From contig CANIMM010000197.1 in NCBI GenBank assembly GCA_947468255.1, positions 1 to 6,086 on the forward strand: a DNA stretch of 6,086 nucleotides, in the 5' to 3' direction. Below the pieces are notes generated by a model, which was not told where the DNA came from, made no database searches, and worked only from the letters and a program-made list of their open reading frames with translations. Position numbers and translations under genes: made by a program. This document shows, one piece after another, positions 1 to 6,086 of this stretch; position 1 is the first letter of the stretch; every line of letters begins with the position of its first letter. The stretch comes from Chitinophagaceae bacterium (lineage in GTDB: Bacteria > Bacteroidota > Bacteroidia > Chitinophagales > Chitinophagaceae).

Positions 1-675
1 GCCGAAGCTGCAAAAGTAATTGAAAACACACAGCGTGATTTGAATATTGCGCTCATGAATGAGCTCTCCATTATTTTCGACAGAATGGGCATTAATACCT
101 ATGAGGTGTTGGAAGCTGCAGGTACCAAATGGAATTTTTTAAAATTCCAGCCAGGCTTGGTGGGAGGGCATTGCATCGGTGTAGACCCCTACTATCTTAC
201 TTACAAATCAAGGGAATTGGGGCATGATAGCCAAGTGGTTTTAGCCGGTAGATTTATCAATGATGGGATGGCGGGTTATATTGCAAAAAAAATTTTGCAG
301 CATATCATCGTTCACAATGGTAATGTAAAACGTTCGAAGGTGCTAGTGATGGGCGCCACTTTTAAAGAAAATGTAAGTGATATCCGAAACAGTAAAGTGG
401 CGGATGTGATTAAAGAATTGAAATCATTTTTGGTAAATGTAGATATTACTGATCCAATGGCAAAAAGCGAGGAACTGTCGGATGTGTATGGATTTGAACT
501 TACCCAGCAAATAGCTGATGACTACGATGCAGTGTTGGTGGCTGTTCCGCATGATTCCTATAAAAATTTGGATGATGCCTACTTTGCTCGTATTACCAAG
601 CCCTCGGCAATGATTGCAGATATAAAAGGTATTTTCAGAGGTAAAATTTCTAGTAGGCATTATTGGAGCCTTTAG
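1..675 (+). CDS. tviB: UDP-N-acetyl-D-hexosamine 6-dehydrogenase, TviB/WbpA type (5' partial, C-terminal half)
   Basis: The reading frame is open from base 1, so the gene begins upstream; the 224 visible residues are about half of a usual ~425-residue enzyme. The family oxidises C6 of UDP-GlcNAc or UDP-GalNAc with two NAD+ to give the uronic acid, in the cytoplasm. Lost to the left is the N-terminal NAD-binding Rossmann domain. Visible residues include K5 and N9 (KVIEN), matching the active-site Lys/Asn of UDP-glucose dehydrogenases, and the catalytic cysteine C58 (codon 172-174) in GGHCIGVDPYYL, with D62 four residues later. The C-terminal UDP-binding domain follows, with FKENVSDIRNSKV at 121-133. 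The KFQPGLVGGHCIGVDPYYLT wording separates it from plain UDP-glucose dehydrogenases and points to the N-acetylhexosamine group. It is followed after 70 bases by a WbpP-like 4-epimerase, its usual partner. Whether it prefers GlcNAc or GalNAc cannot be read from this fragment. Confidence 0.93.
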   Translation, partial: AEAAKVIENTQRDLNIALMNELSIIFDRMGINTYEVLEAAGTKWNFLKFQPGLVGGHCIGVDPYYLTYKSRELGHDSQVVLAGRFINDGMAGYIAKKILQHIIVHNGNVKRSKVLVMGATFKENVSDIRNSKVADVIKELKSFLVNVDITDPMAKSEELSDVYGFELTQQIADDYDAVLVAVPHDSYKNLDDAYFARITKPSAMIADIKGIFRGKISSRHYWSL

Positions 676-745
676 TAGTCGATTATTTTTTCGTGTTTCA
701 TTTTCCAATTGGACGATTAAAAAATGAATCATTTAGTATTTACAA

Positions 746-1762
746 ATGAAATTCACATCGATCATGCCTACTTCCTATCATACAAAAGACATTAGCCAGG
801 ATAGCTTTTTAGTTACCGGCGGAGCGGGGTTTATTGGCAGCCATATTGCTGCCTATCTGCTTCGAAATGGCGCAAAGAAGGTAAGGGTGTTAGATAATCT
901 GGTGAATGGCTTTCAAAGTAATTTGGATTTACTTCGTCCCTATGCTGCCTTTGAATTTTTGGAAGGAGATATCAGAAATGAAGCAACCTGTTTGCAGGCT
1001 TGCCGGGATATGAATTATGTAAGTCACCAAGCTGCTGTTGGATCAGTACCTCGTTCTATAAAGGAACCGATCTATTTTAATGAAGTAAATGTTGGGGGCT
1101 TTGTAAATATGTTAAAAGCCGCTTCTGATAATAAGGTACGCCAATTCGTCTATGCCTCCTCATCATCGGTATATGGTGACGAGCCAAGCCTGCCAAAATT
1201 GGAAAGCAGAGTGGGTAATTGCCTTTCGCCCTATGCCGCAACAAAAAAAACAAATGAATTGTATGCACAAGTATTTGCTGATGTGTATGGTTTAAATTTG
1301 CTGGGCTTTCGATATTTCAATATTTTTGGACCCCGGCAGGATCCAGATGGGGCTTATGCGGCTGTGATTCCATTATTTGTAAAAGGTGTCATGAAAGAAA
1401 CACCCGTGTTTATCAATGGAGATGGTGAGCAAACCAGGGATTTTACCTTTGTAGAAAATGCAGTTCAAATAAACATACAGGGTATGTTGACCGAAAAAAA
1501 AGAAGCTTTGAATAAAGTGTACAATGTGGCAATGGGTAAAAATTTTTCCGTCAACCATCTTTTTAAGGCTTGTAAAGAATATTTACAGAGTAACTTTGAA
1601 GCCAGTTACCGAGAACCGAGGGCGGGGGATATTCGAAATTCGCTGGCAGATATTTCGCTGGCAAAAAATATGTTGGGATATTCACCTGCTAAAAACTTTG
1701 AGATTGGATTGGCAGAAACTATTGAATTCTTTAAAGAAAAATATTCGGGTGAGCATGAATAA
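746..1762 (+). CDS. wbpP: UDP-N-acetylglucosamine/glucuronate 4-epimerase, WbpP/TviC type (SDR family)
   Basis: Extended short-chain dehydrogenase/reductase that inverts C4 of UDP-N-acetylated hexoses or their uronic acids through a 4-keto intermediate with bound NAD. Visible in order: nucleotide-binding GGAGFIG at 25-31, D50 at the end of beta-2, HQAAVGSVPRS at 94-104, SSSSVYG at 138-144, catalytic pair Y163 and K167 (YAATK), NIFGPRQDPDGAYAAVIP at 192-209, and GDGEQTRDF at 225-233. These match WbpP of Pseudomonas aeruginosa with a constant shift of about three residues (WbpP Y166/K170, from memory), and the 338-residue length fits its ~341. The ATG at 746 is chosen for that length; an ATG at 764 also lies ahead of the Rossmann fold and cannot be excluded, since no clear ribosome binding site decides. 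With the upstream dehydrogenase it would give UDP-GalNAcA. GalE is the main alternative, but the GSVPRS and QDPDGAYAAVIP motifs argue against it. Confidence 0.9.
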   Translation: MKFTSIMPTSYHTKDISQDSFLVTGGAGFIGSHIAAYLLRNGAKKVRVLDNLVNGFQSNLDLLRPYAAFEFLEGDIRNEATCLQACRDMNYVSHQAAVGSVPRSIKEPIYFNEVNVGGFVNMLKAASDNKVRQFVYASSSSVYGDEPSLPKLESRVGNCLSPYAATKKTNELYAQVFADVYGLNLLGFRYFNIFGPRQDPDGAYAAVIPLFVKGVMKETPVFINGDGEQTRDFTFVENAVQINIQGMLTEKKEALNKVYNVAMGKNFSVNHLFKACKEYLQSNFEASYREPRAGDIRNSLADISLAKNMLGYSPAKNFEIGLAETIEFFKEKYSGEHE

Positions 1763-1816
1763 TTTCGTTTTCACCATTGGCTAATCATTTTTGTTTTATA
1801 TCTAAAAATCCTTTTA

Positions 1817-2371
1817 ATGCCTATTATCAAAACAGATTTTCCCGACCTACTGATTGTTGAACCCGTTGTTTTTGAGGATAGTAGAGGTTATTTTTTTGAA
1901 AGTTATAATGAAAGGGTATTTGCTGAACAAGGAATTGACATCAAATTTGTTCAGGATAACCAGGCAAGGTCTACCTACGGGGTAATTCGAGGGTTGCATT
2001 TTCAATTACCTCCTTTTGCTCAAACTAAACTGATAAGGGCCTTGTCAGGAAGTATTTTGGATGTGGCAGTAGATATTAGAAAAGGTTCTCCCACCTATGG
2101 TAAGGTATATTCAATTGAATTGACTGCAGAAAATAAAAAGCAGTTGTTGGTTCCCAAAGGTTTTGCACATGGATATTCTGTATTAAGTGATACAGCAGAG
2201 GTATTATACAAATGTGATGAATTTTATAATAAGCAAAGCGAAGGTGGTTTATTGTACAACGATTCAATGCTTGCCATTGATTGGGGAATACCTTCAAGCA
2301 AGGCGATTGTTGCAGAAAAAGACCTTCTACTTGCTGGAATGGAAAATTTTGAAAGTAAATTTATTTTTTAA
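1817..2371 (+). CDS. rfbC: dTDP-4-dehydrorhamnose 3,5-epimerase (RmlC)
   Basis: Cupin-fold enzyme of the third step of dTDP-L-rhamnose synthesis: it epimerises dTDP-4-keto-6-deoxy-D-glucose at C3 and C5, in the cytoplasm and normally as a homodimer. The 184 residues equal the usual length. Family landmarks are YFFESYN at 25-31, QDNQARSTYGVIRGLHFQ at 46-63, VAVDIRKGSPTYG at 83-95, LVPKGFAHGYSVLSD at 111-125 and YKCDEFYN at 131-138. The catalytic residues known in the family are all present: R58, base H61, K71, acid Y131, and D169 as partner of the histidine. The ATG at 1817 gives the standard N-terminus. It follows the 4-epimerase by 54 bases and precedes rfbD by 13, so co-transcription is likely. 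The intact active site argues against a relative acting on another keto-sugar, though such 3- or 5-epimerases share the fold. Confidence 0.96.
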   Translation: MPIIKTDFPDLLIVEPVVFEDSRGYFFESYNERVFAEQGIDIKFVQDNQARSTYGVIRGLHFQLPPFAQTKLIRALSGSILDVAVDIRKGSPTYGKVYSIELTAENKKQLLVPKGFAHGYSVLSDTAEVLYKCDEFYNKQSEGGLLYNDSMLAIDWGIPSSKAIVAEKDLLLAGMENFESKFIF

Positions 2372-2384
2372 AGCGAAATGATTC

Positions 2385-3281
2385 ATGGTAGATAAAAAAA
2401 CCATTTTAGTAACTGGGGCGAATGGTCAATTGGGCAGTGAAATGCAGGCAATAGCTGTTGAATACCCAACCTATGATTTTTTATTTGTTACCAGGAATGA
2501 ATTACCGATTGATGACGAGGCGGCGTTGGAGAAATATTTTTCAATGCATCGAATTGACTATTGTGTTAACTGTGCAGCCTATACCGCTGTGGATAAGGCC
2601 GAAATAGAGTCTGAAAAAGCTTTTCTTATCAATGCCATTGCAGTAGGCAATTTAGCAAAGTATTGCAAAACACAGCATGCAACCTTCATTCATATTTCAA
2701 CCGACTATGTTTTTGACGGAACCTCCACCAGTCCATACAAAGAGGAGGATAAGGTCAATCCAGTTAATTTATATGGCGCATCAAAACTGAAGGGAGAAGC
2801 GTTTGCCATTTTTAATAATCCAGATTCCATTATCATTCGTACCTCTTGGGTGTATTCTTCTATTGGTAATAATTTTGTAAAAACAATGCTTCGCCTGATG
2901 AAAGAAAGGGAAAGTATTCAGGTAGTAAGTGACCAGTTGGGCTGCCCAACCCATGCAGCAGATTTGGCATCAGCCATTATGCAAATCATAGAACAGGTGA
3001 ACGAAAATACTGAACTCTTGAATCAGCAGGGTGCTTCTGCGCATATTTTTAATTATTCTAATCAAGGGGTGATCAATTGGTACCAATTTGCCCTAGCAAT
3101 TAAGGAGCTTTCTGGCAGTGTATGTGCTGTGCATCCGATACCTTCTTCGCAATATCCTACGCCTGCAAAACGTCCTCAGTATTCAGTAATGGATACAAGT
3201 AAAATCCAGCAAACCTTCCACTTAGCTATTCCGTATTGGAAAGATAGTCTGCTAAAATGCATCAGCCAGTTGCTTGTGTAA
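2385..3281 (+). CDS. rfbD: dTDP-4-dehydrorhamnose reductase (RmlD)
   Basis: NAD(P)H-dependent SDR enzyme that reduces the 4-keto group of dTDP-6-deoxy-L-lyxo-4-hexulose to give dTDP-L-rhamnose, the last step of the pathway. The 298 residues fit the family (about 285-300). Seen in order: GANGQLG at 11-17 (nucleotide-binding glycines), NCAAYTAVDKAE at 62-73, ISTDYVFDG at 104-112, catalytic Y130 and K134 in YGASKLKGE, RTSWVYS at 152-158, FNYSNQGVINWYQFA at 222-236 and PAKRPQYSVMD at 260-270. These are the standard RmlD blocks, so no alternative is seriously considered. ATG 2385 lies 13 bases after the rfbC stop. Another ATG at 2378 is in a different frame and stops after five codons. It is the last gene of the + strand cluster and converges on the NYN gene. 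Confidence 0.96.
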   Translation: MVDKKTILVTGANGQLGSEMQAIAVEYPTYDFLFVTRNELPIDDEAALEKYFSMHRIDYCVNCAAYTAVDKAEIESEKAFLINAIAVGNLAKYCKTQHATFIHISTDYVFDGTSTSPYKEEDKVNPVNLYGASKLKGEAFAIFNNPDSIIIRTSWVYSSIGNNFVKTMLRLMKERESIQVVSDQLGCPTHAADLASAIMQIIEQVNENTELLNQQGASAHIFNYSNQGVINWYQFALAIKELSGSVCAVHPIPSSQYPTPAKRPQYSVMDTSKIQQTFHLAIPYWKDSLLKCISQLLV

Positions 3282-3364
3282 AAGAGGTAATTGGATTATC
3301 TATTAGGGTCAATTCTAACAATAATGCACAGTGGCTTCATTTAAGGGGAGCAATAATTATTATG
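3282..3364. other. Convergent intergenic gap with a weak AT-rich inverted repeat
   Basis: These 83 bases separate the ends of rfbD (+) and the NYN gene (-), where a two-way terminator would be expected. No GC-rich hairpin with a T tract is visible. The best structure is imperfect and AT-rich: CTAAC plus AATAAT at 3315-3325 can pair with ATTATT and GTTAG at 3356-3368, with a two-base bulge and a 30-base loop. The loop can itself form a small 5-pair stem, GCTTC with GGAGC, including one G-T pair. The right arm reaches four bases into the NYN stop region. It could help termination from either side, but it is weak and may be chance in AT-rich sequence. Confidence 0.25.
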
Positions 3365-4141
3365 TTAGTTGGAGTTAGCAAAACCCTTGTTACGGATATA
3401 GACCAATTTGGTTCCGCTCTTTTCCCGCTTATCAATTTCAAACTGTGGCAGGGAAACAACCAGTGGGGTAAGTTTTGAAAATCCGTAATTTCTAGGATCA
3501 AAGTTGGGTTGCTTCTTCAATAAGAGGTTGCCTACTTCTCCCAGAAAGGCCCAGCCATTTTCATCCGCCAAGTCGTCTATGGAATTGGCAATTAGATGAA
3601 GGGTTTCTTTATTGAGTTTATCAATTGAAACAACCGTTTTAGTGCTTGCTTTTTTTGTTTTATTTTCTTTTTTGGTGGTGATATCTTCGGCTTTGTCAGG
3701 TATTGCGATAATTTCCATATAAATGAATTTATCACATGCTACTATGAAAGGATGAGGAGTTTTCTTTTGCCCTATGCCAAATACTTTCATTCCGGCTTCT
3801 CTGAGTCTAGTTGCCAATCTAGTGAAATCACTGTCGCTTGAAATAATGCAGAATCCGTCTACTTTTCCAGAATATAGAATATCCATGGCGTCAATAATGA
3901 GCGCACTATCGCTGGAGTTTTTTCCGGAGGTATAACTGTATTGTTGGATCGGTGTGATGGCATTTTCAAGCAATACGTTTTTCCATCCCGATACAGTAGG
4001 CTTTGTCCAGTCGCCGTAAATTCTTTTAAAGGTGGGGGTGCCGTATTTGGCAATTTCTTCCATCACCCCTTTTACATTGCTATAAGGCACATTGTCGGCA
4101 TCTATTAAAACGGCGAGGCGCATATCTTTTTGAAAATCCAT
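3365..4141 (-). CDS. NYN (LabA/DUF88, PIN-like) domain protein with C-terminal OST-HTH/LOTUS domain
   Basis: A 258-residue soluble protein without signal peptide or membrane segment. Residues about 8-146 form a NYN domain, a PIN-like fold of putative RNA nucleases. The expected acidic cluster is present: D14 and D16 in LIDADN, D78 and D84 in SSDSALIIDAMD, D103 and D105 in SSDSDF. A lysine/threonine-rich linker (about 148-172) leads to an OST-HTH/LOTUS winged-helix domain at about 176-250 (LADENGWAFLGEVGNLL, NYGFSKLTPLV), a module linked to RNA binding in other proteins. The family suggests metal-dependent cleavage of RNA; the actual substrate and role are unknown. ATG 4141 gives MDFQKDMRLAVLIDADN; the internal ATG at residue 7 also keeps the whole domain. 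The gene stands alone on the - strand, convergent with rfbD and divergent from kup, so neighbours give no functional hint. Confidence 0.88.
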   Translation of the reverse strand: MDFQKDMRLAVLIDADNVPYSNVKGVMEEIAKYGTPTFKRIYGDWTKPTVSGWKNVLLENAITPIQQYSYTSGKNSSDSALIIDAMDILYSGKVDGFCIISSDSDFTRLATRLREAGMKVFGIGQKKTPHPFIVACDKFIYMEIIAIPDKAEDITTKKENKTKKASTKTVVSIDKLNKETLHLIANSIDDLADENGWAFLGEVGNLLLKKQPNFDPRNYGFSKLTPLVVSLPQFEIDKREKSGTKLVYIRNKGFANSN

Positions 4142-4362
4142 AACACAAGGTAATTCTTTTTGACGACTGCTTTTGGGGCATTTCTTTTAAACGGTTATGC
4201 AGGTTTTGGATGGCTTAATGGGGAAAGTAAAAAAATTACCGAAGGAATCGTTGATATTTCCTGATTTATATTTCTTTTCCATTTACTTTTGTTTCTTTAT
4301 TTCTTGTATGCTTCCCATAGATACCATATATAAGATGTTTTTTTACCAAAAAATTAAGTGTA
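4142..4362. other. Divergent intergenic region between the NYN gene and kup
   Basis: These 221 bases must hold the start signals for both flanking genes. On the + strand one Bacteroidota-type -7 element is seen (4284-4291, listed separately). On the - strand I find no TAnnTTTG match ahead of the NYN gene. Next to kup lies a T7-ACC-A6 stretch at 4338-4353. A 58-codon + strand ORF (4197-4373) fills much of the gap and is treated as a doubtful finding. I see no conserved riboswitch core, including none resembling the c-di-AMP (ydaO) type that controls potassium transporters in some Firmicutes, though this was judged by eye only. Confidence 0.6.
4261..4291 (+). promoter_or_regulatory. Possible Bacteroidota-type promoter for kup
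   Basis: TACTTTTG at 4284-4291 is an exact match to the TAnnTTTG -7 element used by the primary sigma factor of Bacteroidota. About 20 bases upstream, where a TTG -33 element is expected, stands CTG (4261-4263), one mismatch. Transcription would start near 4298, leaving a leader of about 65 bases before the GTG at 4363. The -7 match is exact but short, and the region is T-rich, so a chance match is possible. Confidence 0.35.
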
Positions 4363-6086
4363 GTGTCAACTAAGGTTAATAAAGTAACAGCCGCAGGTTT
4401 GCTGGTTGCTTTGGGAATTATTTATGGCGATATTGGTACCTCTCCATTGTATGTTTTTAACGCCATTATCAATAGTAAAGAAATTTCAGAGTTACTGGTA
4501 GTTGGAGGACTTTCCTGTATTATTTGGACACTTACGCTTCAGACAACTTTAAAATATGTAGTACTTACCCTTAAGGCAGATAATAAGGGAGAAGGTGGAA
4601 TCTTTTCATTATACACTTTAGTAAGACGGCAAAAAAAATGGCTGGTCATTCCGGCAATGATAGGTGGTGCAGCCTTACTTGCTGATGGGATGATCACTCC
4701 TGCAATTTCTGTTGCATCTTCCATTGAAGGACTAAAGCAAATCGATGCATTTAAGCAAATCAATCAGCAGCAGGTAATTTATATTGTACTGGGAATCCTT
4801 GCATTTTTGTTTTTCCTTCAAAAATTCGGTACTGCATCTATTGGAAAATTGTTTGGGCCTATCATGTTGGTATGGTTCTCGATGCTGGCTATTTTGGGAA
4901 TTGTCCATCTTCAAGATGATCTGGGTATTTTTAAAGCGTTTAACCCTTATTACGCGGTAAAATTATTAACCGTATATCCCAAGGGGTTTTGGATATTGGG
5001 CGCTGTTTTTCTTTGTACTACCGGAGCAGAAGCTCTATACAGTGATCTTGGCCACTGTGGCCGTGCCAATATTCGGTATTCATGGGTTTTTGTTAAAGCT
5101 TGCCTCATCATCAATTATCTTGGTCAAGGCGCCTGGCTGCTAGCCAGTTTTAAAGGAAAAGTAATTTCAGATGAAATCATTAAAGCTGGTTTTAATCCTT
5201 TTTTTGGTGTAATGAATGAGCAGTTTAGATTGATAGGATTGGTGATAGCTACTTTTGCTGCCATCATTGCTAGTCAGGCATTGATCAGTGGTTCGTTTAC
5301 CCTTATCAGTGAGGCGATAAGGCTCAATCTTTGGCCTCGCATGAAAATCAACTATCCTTCCGAAGCAAAGGGGCAGTTATTTATTCCTGGTATTAACTTA
5401 TTGCTTTTTGTTGGCTGTTGCAGTATTGTTCTTTATTTTAAATCTGCCAGTGCAATGGAGGCTGCTTATGGCTTGGCTATTACTTTATGTATGCTGTCGA
5501 CCTCTATTTTGTTTGCCAATTTTTTGGTATCAAGGAGAACCAATTCATTACTAATTTATTTATACCTGTCCGTTTACTTGACATTGGAATGTGTGTTTCT
5601 ATTTGCCAATTTAGATAAGTTCCCCCACGGCGGATATATTGCAGTGATGGTGGGAGGGGCTTTATTTATAGTGATGTATGTATGGTTTCGCAGCAGGAAA
5701 ATTAAAAATCGATATGTAGAGTTTGTAAGACTGGAGGAATATATTCCAAAACTGGAGGAACTGAGCAGTGATAGTTCAGTTCCAAAATATGCCACTCATT
5801 TGGTGTATTTGACAAGCGCCAATAATCCCAAAGAAATTGAGCATAAGGTTATCTATTCCATTTTAAGTGGAAAACCGAAGCGAGCGGATATATTTTGGTT
5901 TGTGCATGTTGATACCCTCGATGAGCCGTATACGAGTGAATATGTTGTTGAGCATATTATCCCTAATGATATTATCCGAGTTGAGTTTAGATTGGGATTC
6001 AGGGTTGCAGCCCGCGTGAACCTGATGTTTAAGAAAGTAGTAGAGGATTTGGTAGCCAACAAGGAAGTGAATGTAACCAGTCGATA
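4363..6086 (+). CDS. kup: KUP/HAK/KT-family low-affinity potassium transporter (3' partial)
   Basis: Proton-coupled K+ uptake protein of the inner membrane. The frame is open from a stop at 4318-4320 to the window edge: 574 codons of a usual 620-660. Signature blocks are GIIYGDIGTSPLY at 18-30 (D23 and Y30 match, in spacing, potassium-binding residues known in the relative KimA), KADNKGEGGIFSL at 71-83, ADGMITPAISVASSIEGL at 107-124, TGAEALYSDLGHCGR at 220-234, YLGQGAWLL at 252-260 and IASQALISGSFTLISEAIR at 302-320. Twelve hydrophobic segments can be counted up to about residue 441, as expected. The remaining 133 residues are the start of the hydrophilic cytoplasmic C-terminal domain; its end lies outside the window. 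GTG 4363 is the only usual start codon between the upstream stop and the first conserved helix; the ATG at 4335 is in another frame. No frameshift or internal stop is seen. Confidence 0.95.
   Translation, partial: MSTKVNKVTAAGLLVALGIIYGDIGTSPLYVFNAIINSKEISELLVVGGLSCIIWTLTLQTTLKYVVLTLKADNKGEGGIFSLYTLVRRQKKWLVIPAMIGGAALLADGMITPAISVASSIEGLKQIDAFKQINQQQVIYIVLGILAFLFFLQKFGTASIGKLFGPIMLVWFSMLAILGIVHLQDDLGIFKAFNPYYAVKLLTVYPKGFWILGAVFLCTTGAEALYSDLGHCGRANIRYSWVFVKACLIINYLGQGAWLLASFKGKVISDEIIKAGFNPFFGVMNEQFRLIGLVIATFAAIIASQALISGSFTLISEAIRLNLWPRMKINYPSEAKGQLFIPGINLLLFVGCCSIVLYFKSASAMEAAYGLAITLCMLSTSILFANFLVSRRTNSLLIYLYLSVYLTLECVFLFANLDKFPHGGYIAVMVGGALFIVMYVWFRSRKIKNRYVEFVRLEEYIPKLEELSSDSSVPKYATHLVYLTSANNPKEIEHKVIYSILSGKPKRADIFWFVHVDTLDEPYTSEYVVEHIIPNDIIRVEFRLGFRVAARVNLMFKKVVEDLVANKEVNVTSR

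Noticed and set aside
663..691. Possible internal promoter ahead of the 4-epimerase: TTG (663-665), 18-base spacer, TATTTTTT (684-691).
   Set aside because: The -7 element lacks its final G and lies in a T-rich stretch; the short gap to the previous gene makes co-transcription the simpler view.
1077..1268. Minus-strand ORF inside the 4-epimerase, with similar minus-strand ORFs inside the other + strand genes and kup.
   Set aside because: All lie antisense to genes with clear family motifs, and their peptides are low-complexity or featureless.
1639..1663. Ten-base direct repeat TTCGCTGGCA with a 15-base period in the 4-epimerase gene.
   Set aside because: It encodes SLADISLA, and SLADIS-like wording is normal at this place in WbpP relatives, so the repeat follows from the protein sequence.
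3257..3478. A 73-codon + strand ORF across the end of rfbD and the end of the NYN gene.
   Set aside because: It overlaps the coding ends of two well-supported genes in other frames and its peptide has no recognisable domain; it is a shadow.
4335..4337. ATG as an alternative start for kup.
   Set aside because: It is in a different frame from the transporter and leads to the TAA at 4371-4373.
1..6086. Search by eye for CRISPR repeats, tRNA or rRNA genes, insertion-sequence ends, integrases or phage genes.
   Set aside because: None seen; nearly all of the window is accounted for by six protein genes, with gaps of 221 bases or less.

Overview
The window looks like chromosome of a member of the Bacteroidota, most plausibly a Chitinophagaceae/Sphingobacteriales-like lineage. 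The reasons are a moderately AT-rich sequence, gene starts with little or no Shine-Dalgarno complementarity, a TAnnTTTG-type promoter element, and protein wording (the Kup and nucleotide-sugar dehydrogenase motifs) typical of that phylum. The lineage is an inference from style, not from a marker gene.

Left part (1-3281, all + strand): the end of a surface-polysaccharide precursor cluster. It holds the C-terminal half of a UDP-N-acetylhexosamine 6-dehydrogenase (TviB/WbpA type, cut by the window start), a UDP-N-acetylglucosamine/glucuronate 4-epimerase (WbpP/TviC type), RfbC (RmlC) and RfbD (RmlD). The first two together would make UDP-N-acetyl-galactosaminuronic acid from UDP-GlcNAc. The last two are the final two steps to dTDP-L-rhamnose. 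The genes lie 70, 54 and 13 bases apart, so they are probably one transcription unit feeding an O-antigen, capsule or exopolysaccharide. RfbA and RfbB, needed for rhamnose, are not in the window.

Middle (3365-4141, - strand): a 258-residue protein with an N-terminal NYN (LabA/DUF88, PIN-like) nuclease domain and a C-terminal OST-HTH/LOTUS domain, a likely RNA-directed protein of unknown role. It converges on rfbD across an 83-base gap.

Right part (4142-6086): a 221-base divergent intergenic region with one promoter-like element and a doubtful 58-codon ORF, then a Kup/HAK potassium transporter. The transporter most likely starts at a GTG and runs off the right edge after 574 codons. No tRNA, rRNA, CRISPR array, insertion sequence or phage gene is visible. 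The genes are known families. The least understood is the NYN-LOTUS protein; I see no convincing new multi-gene system.
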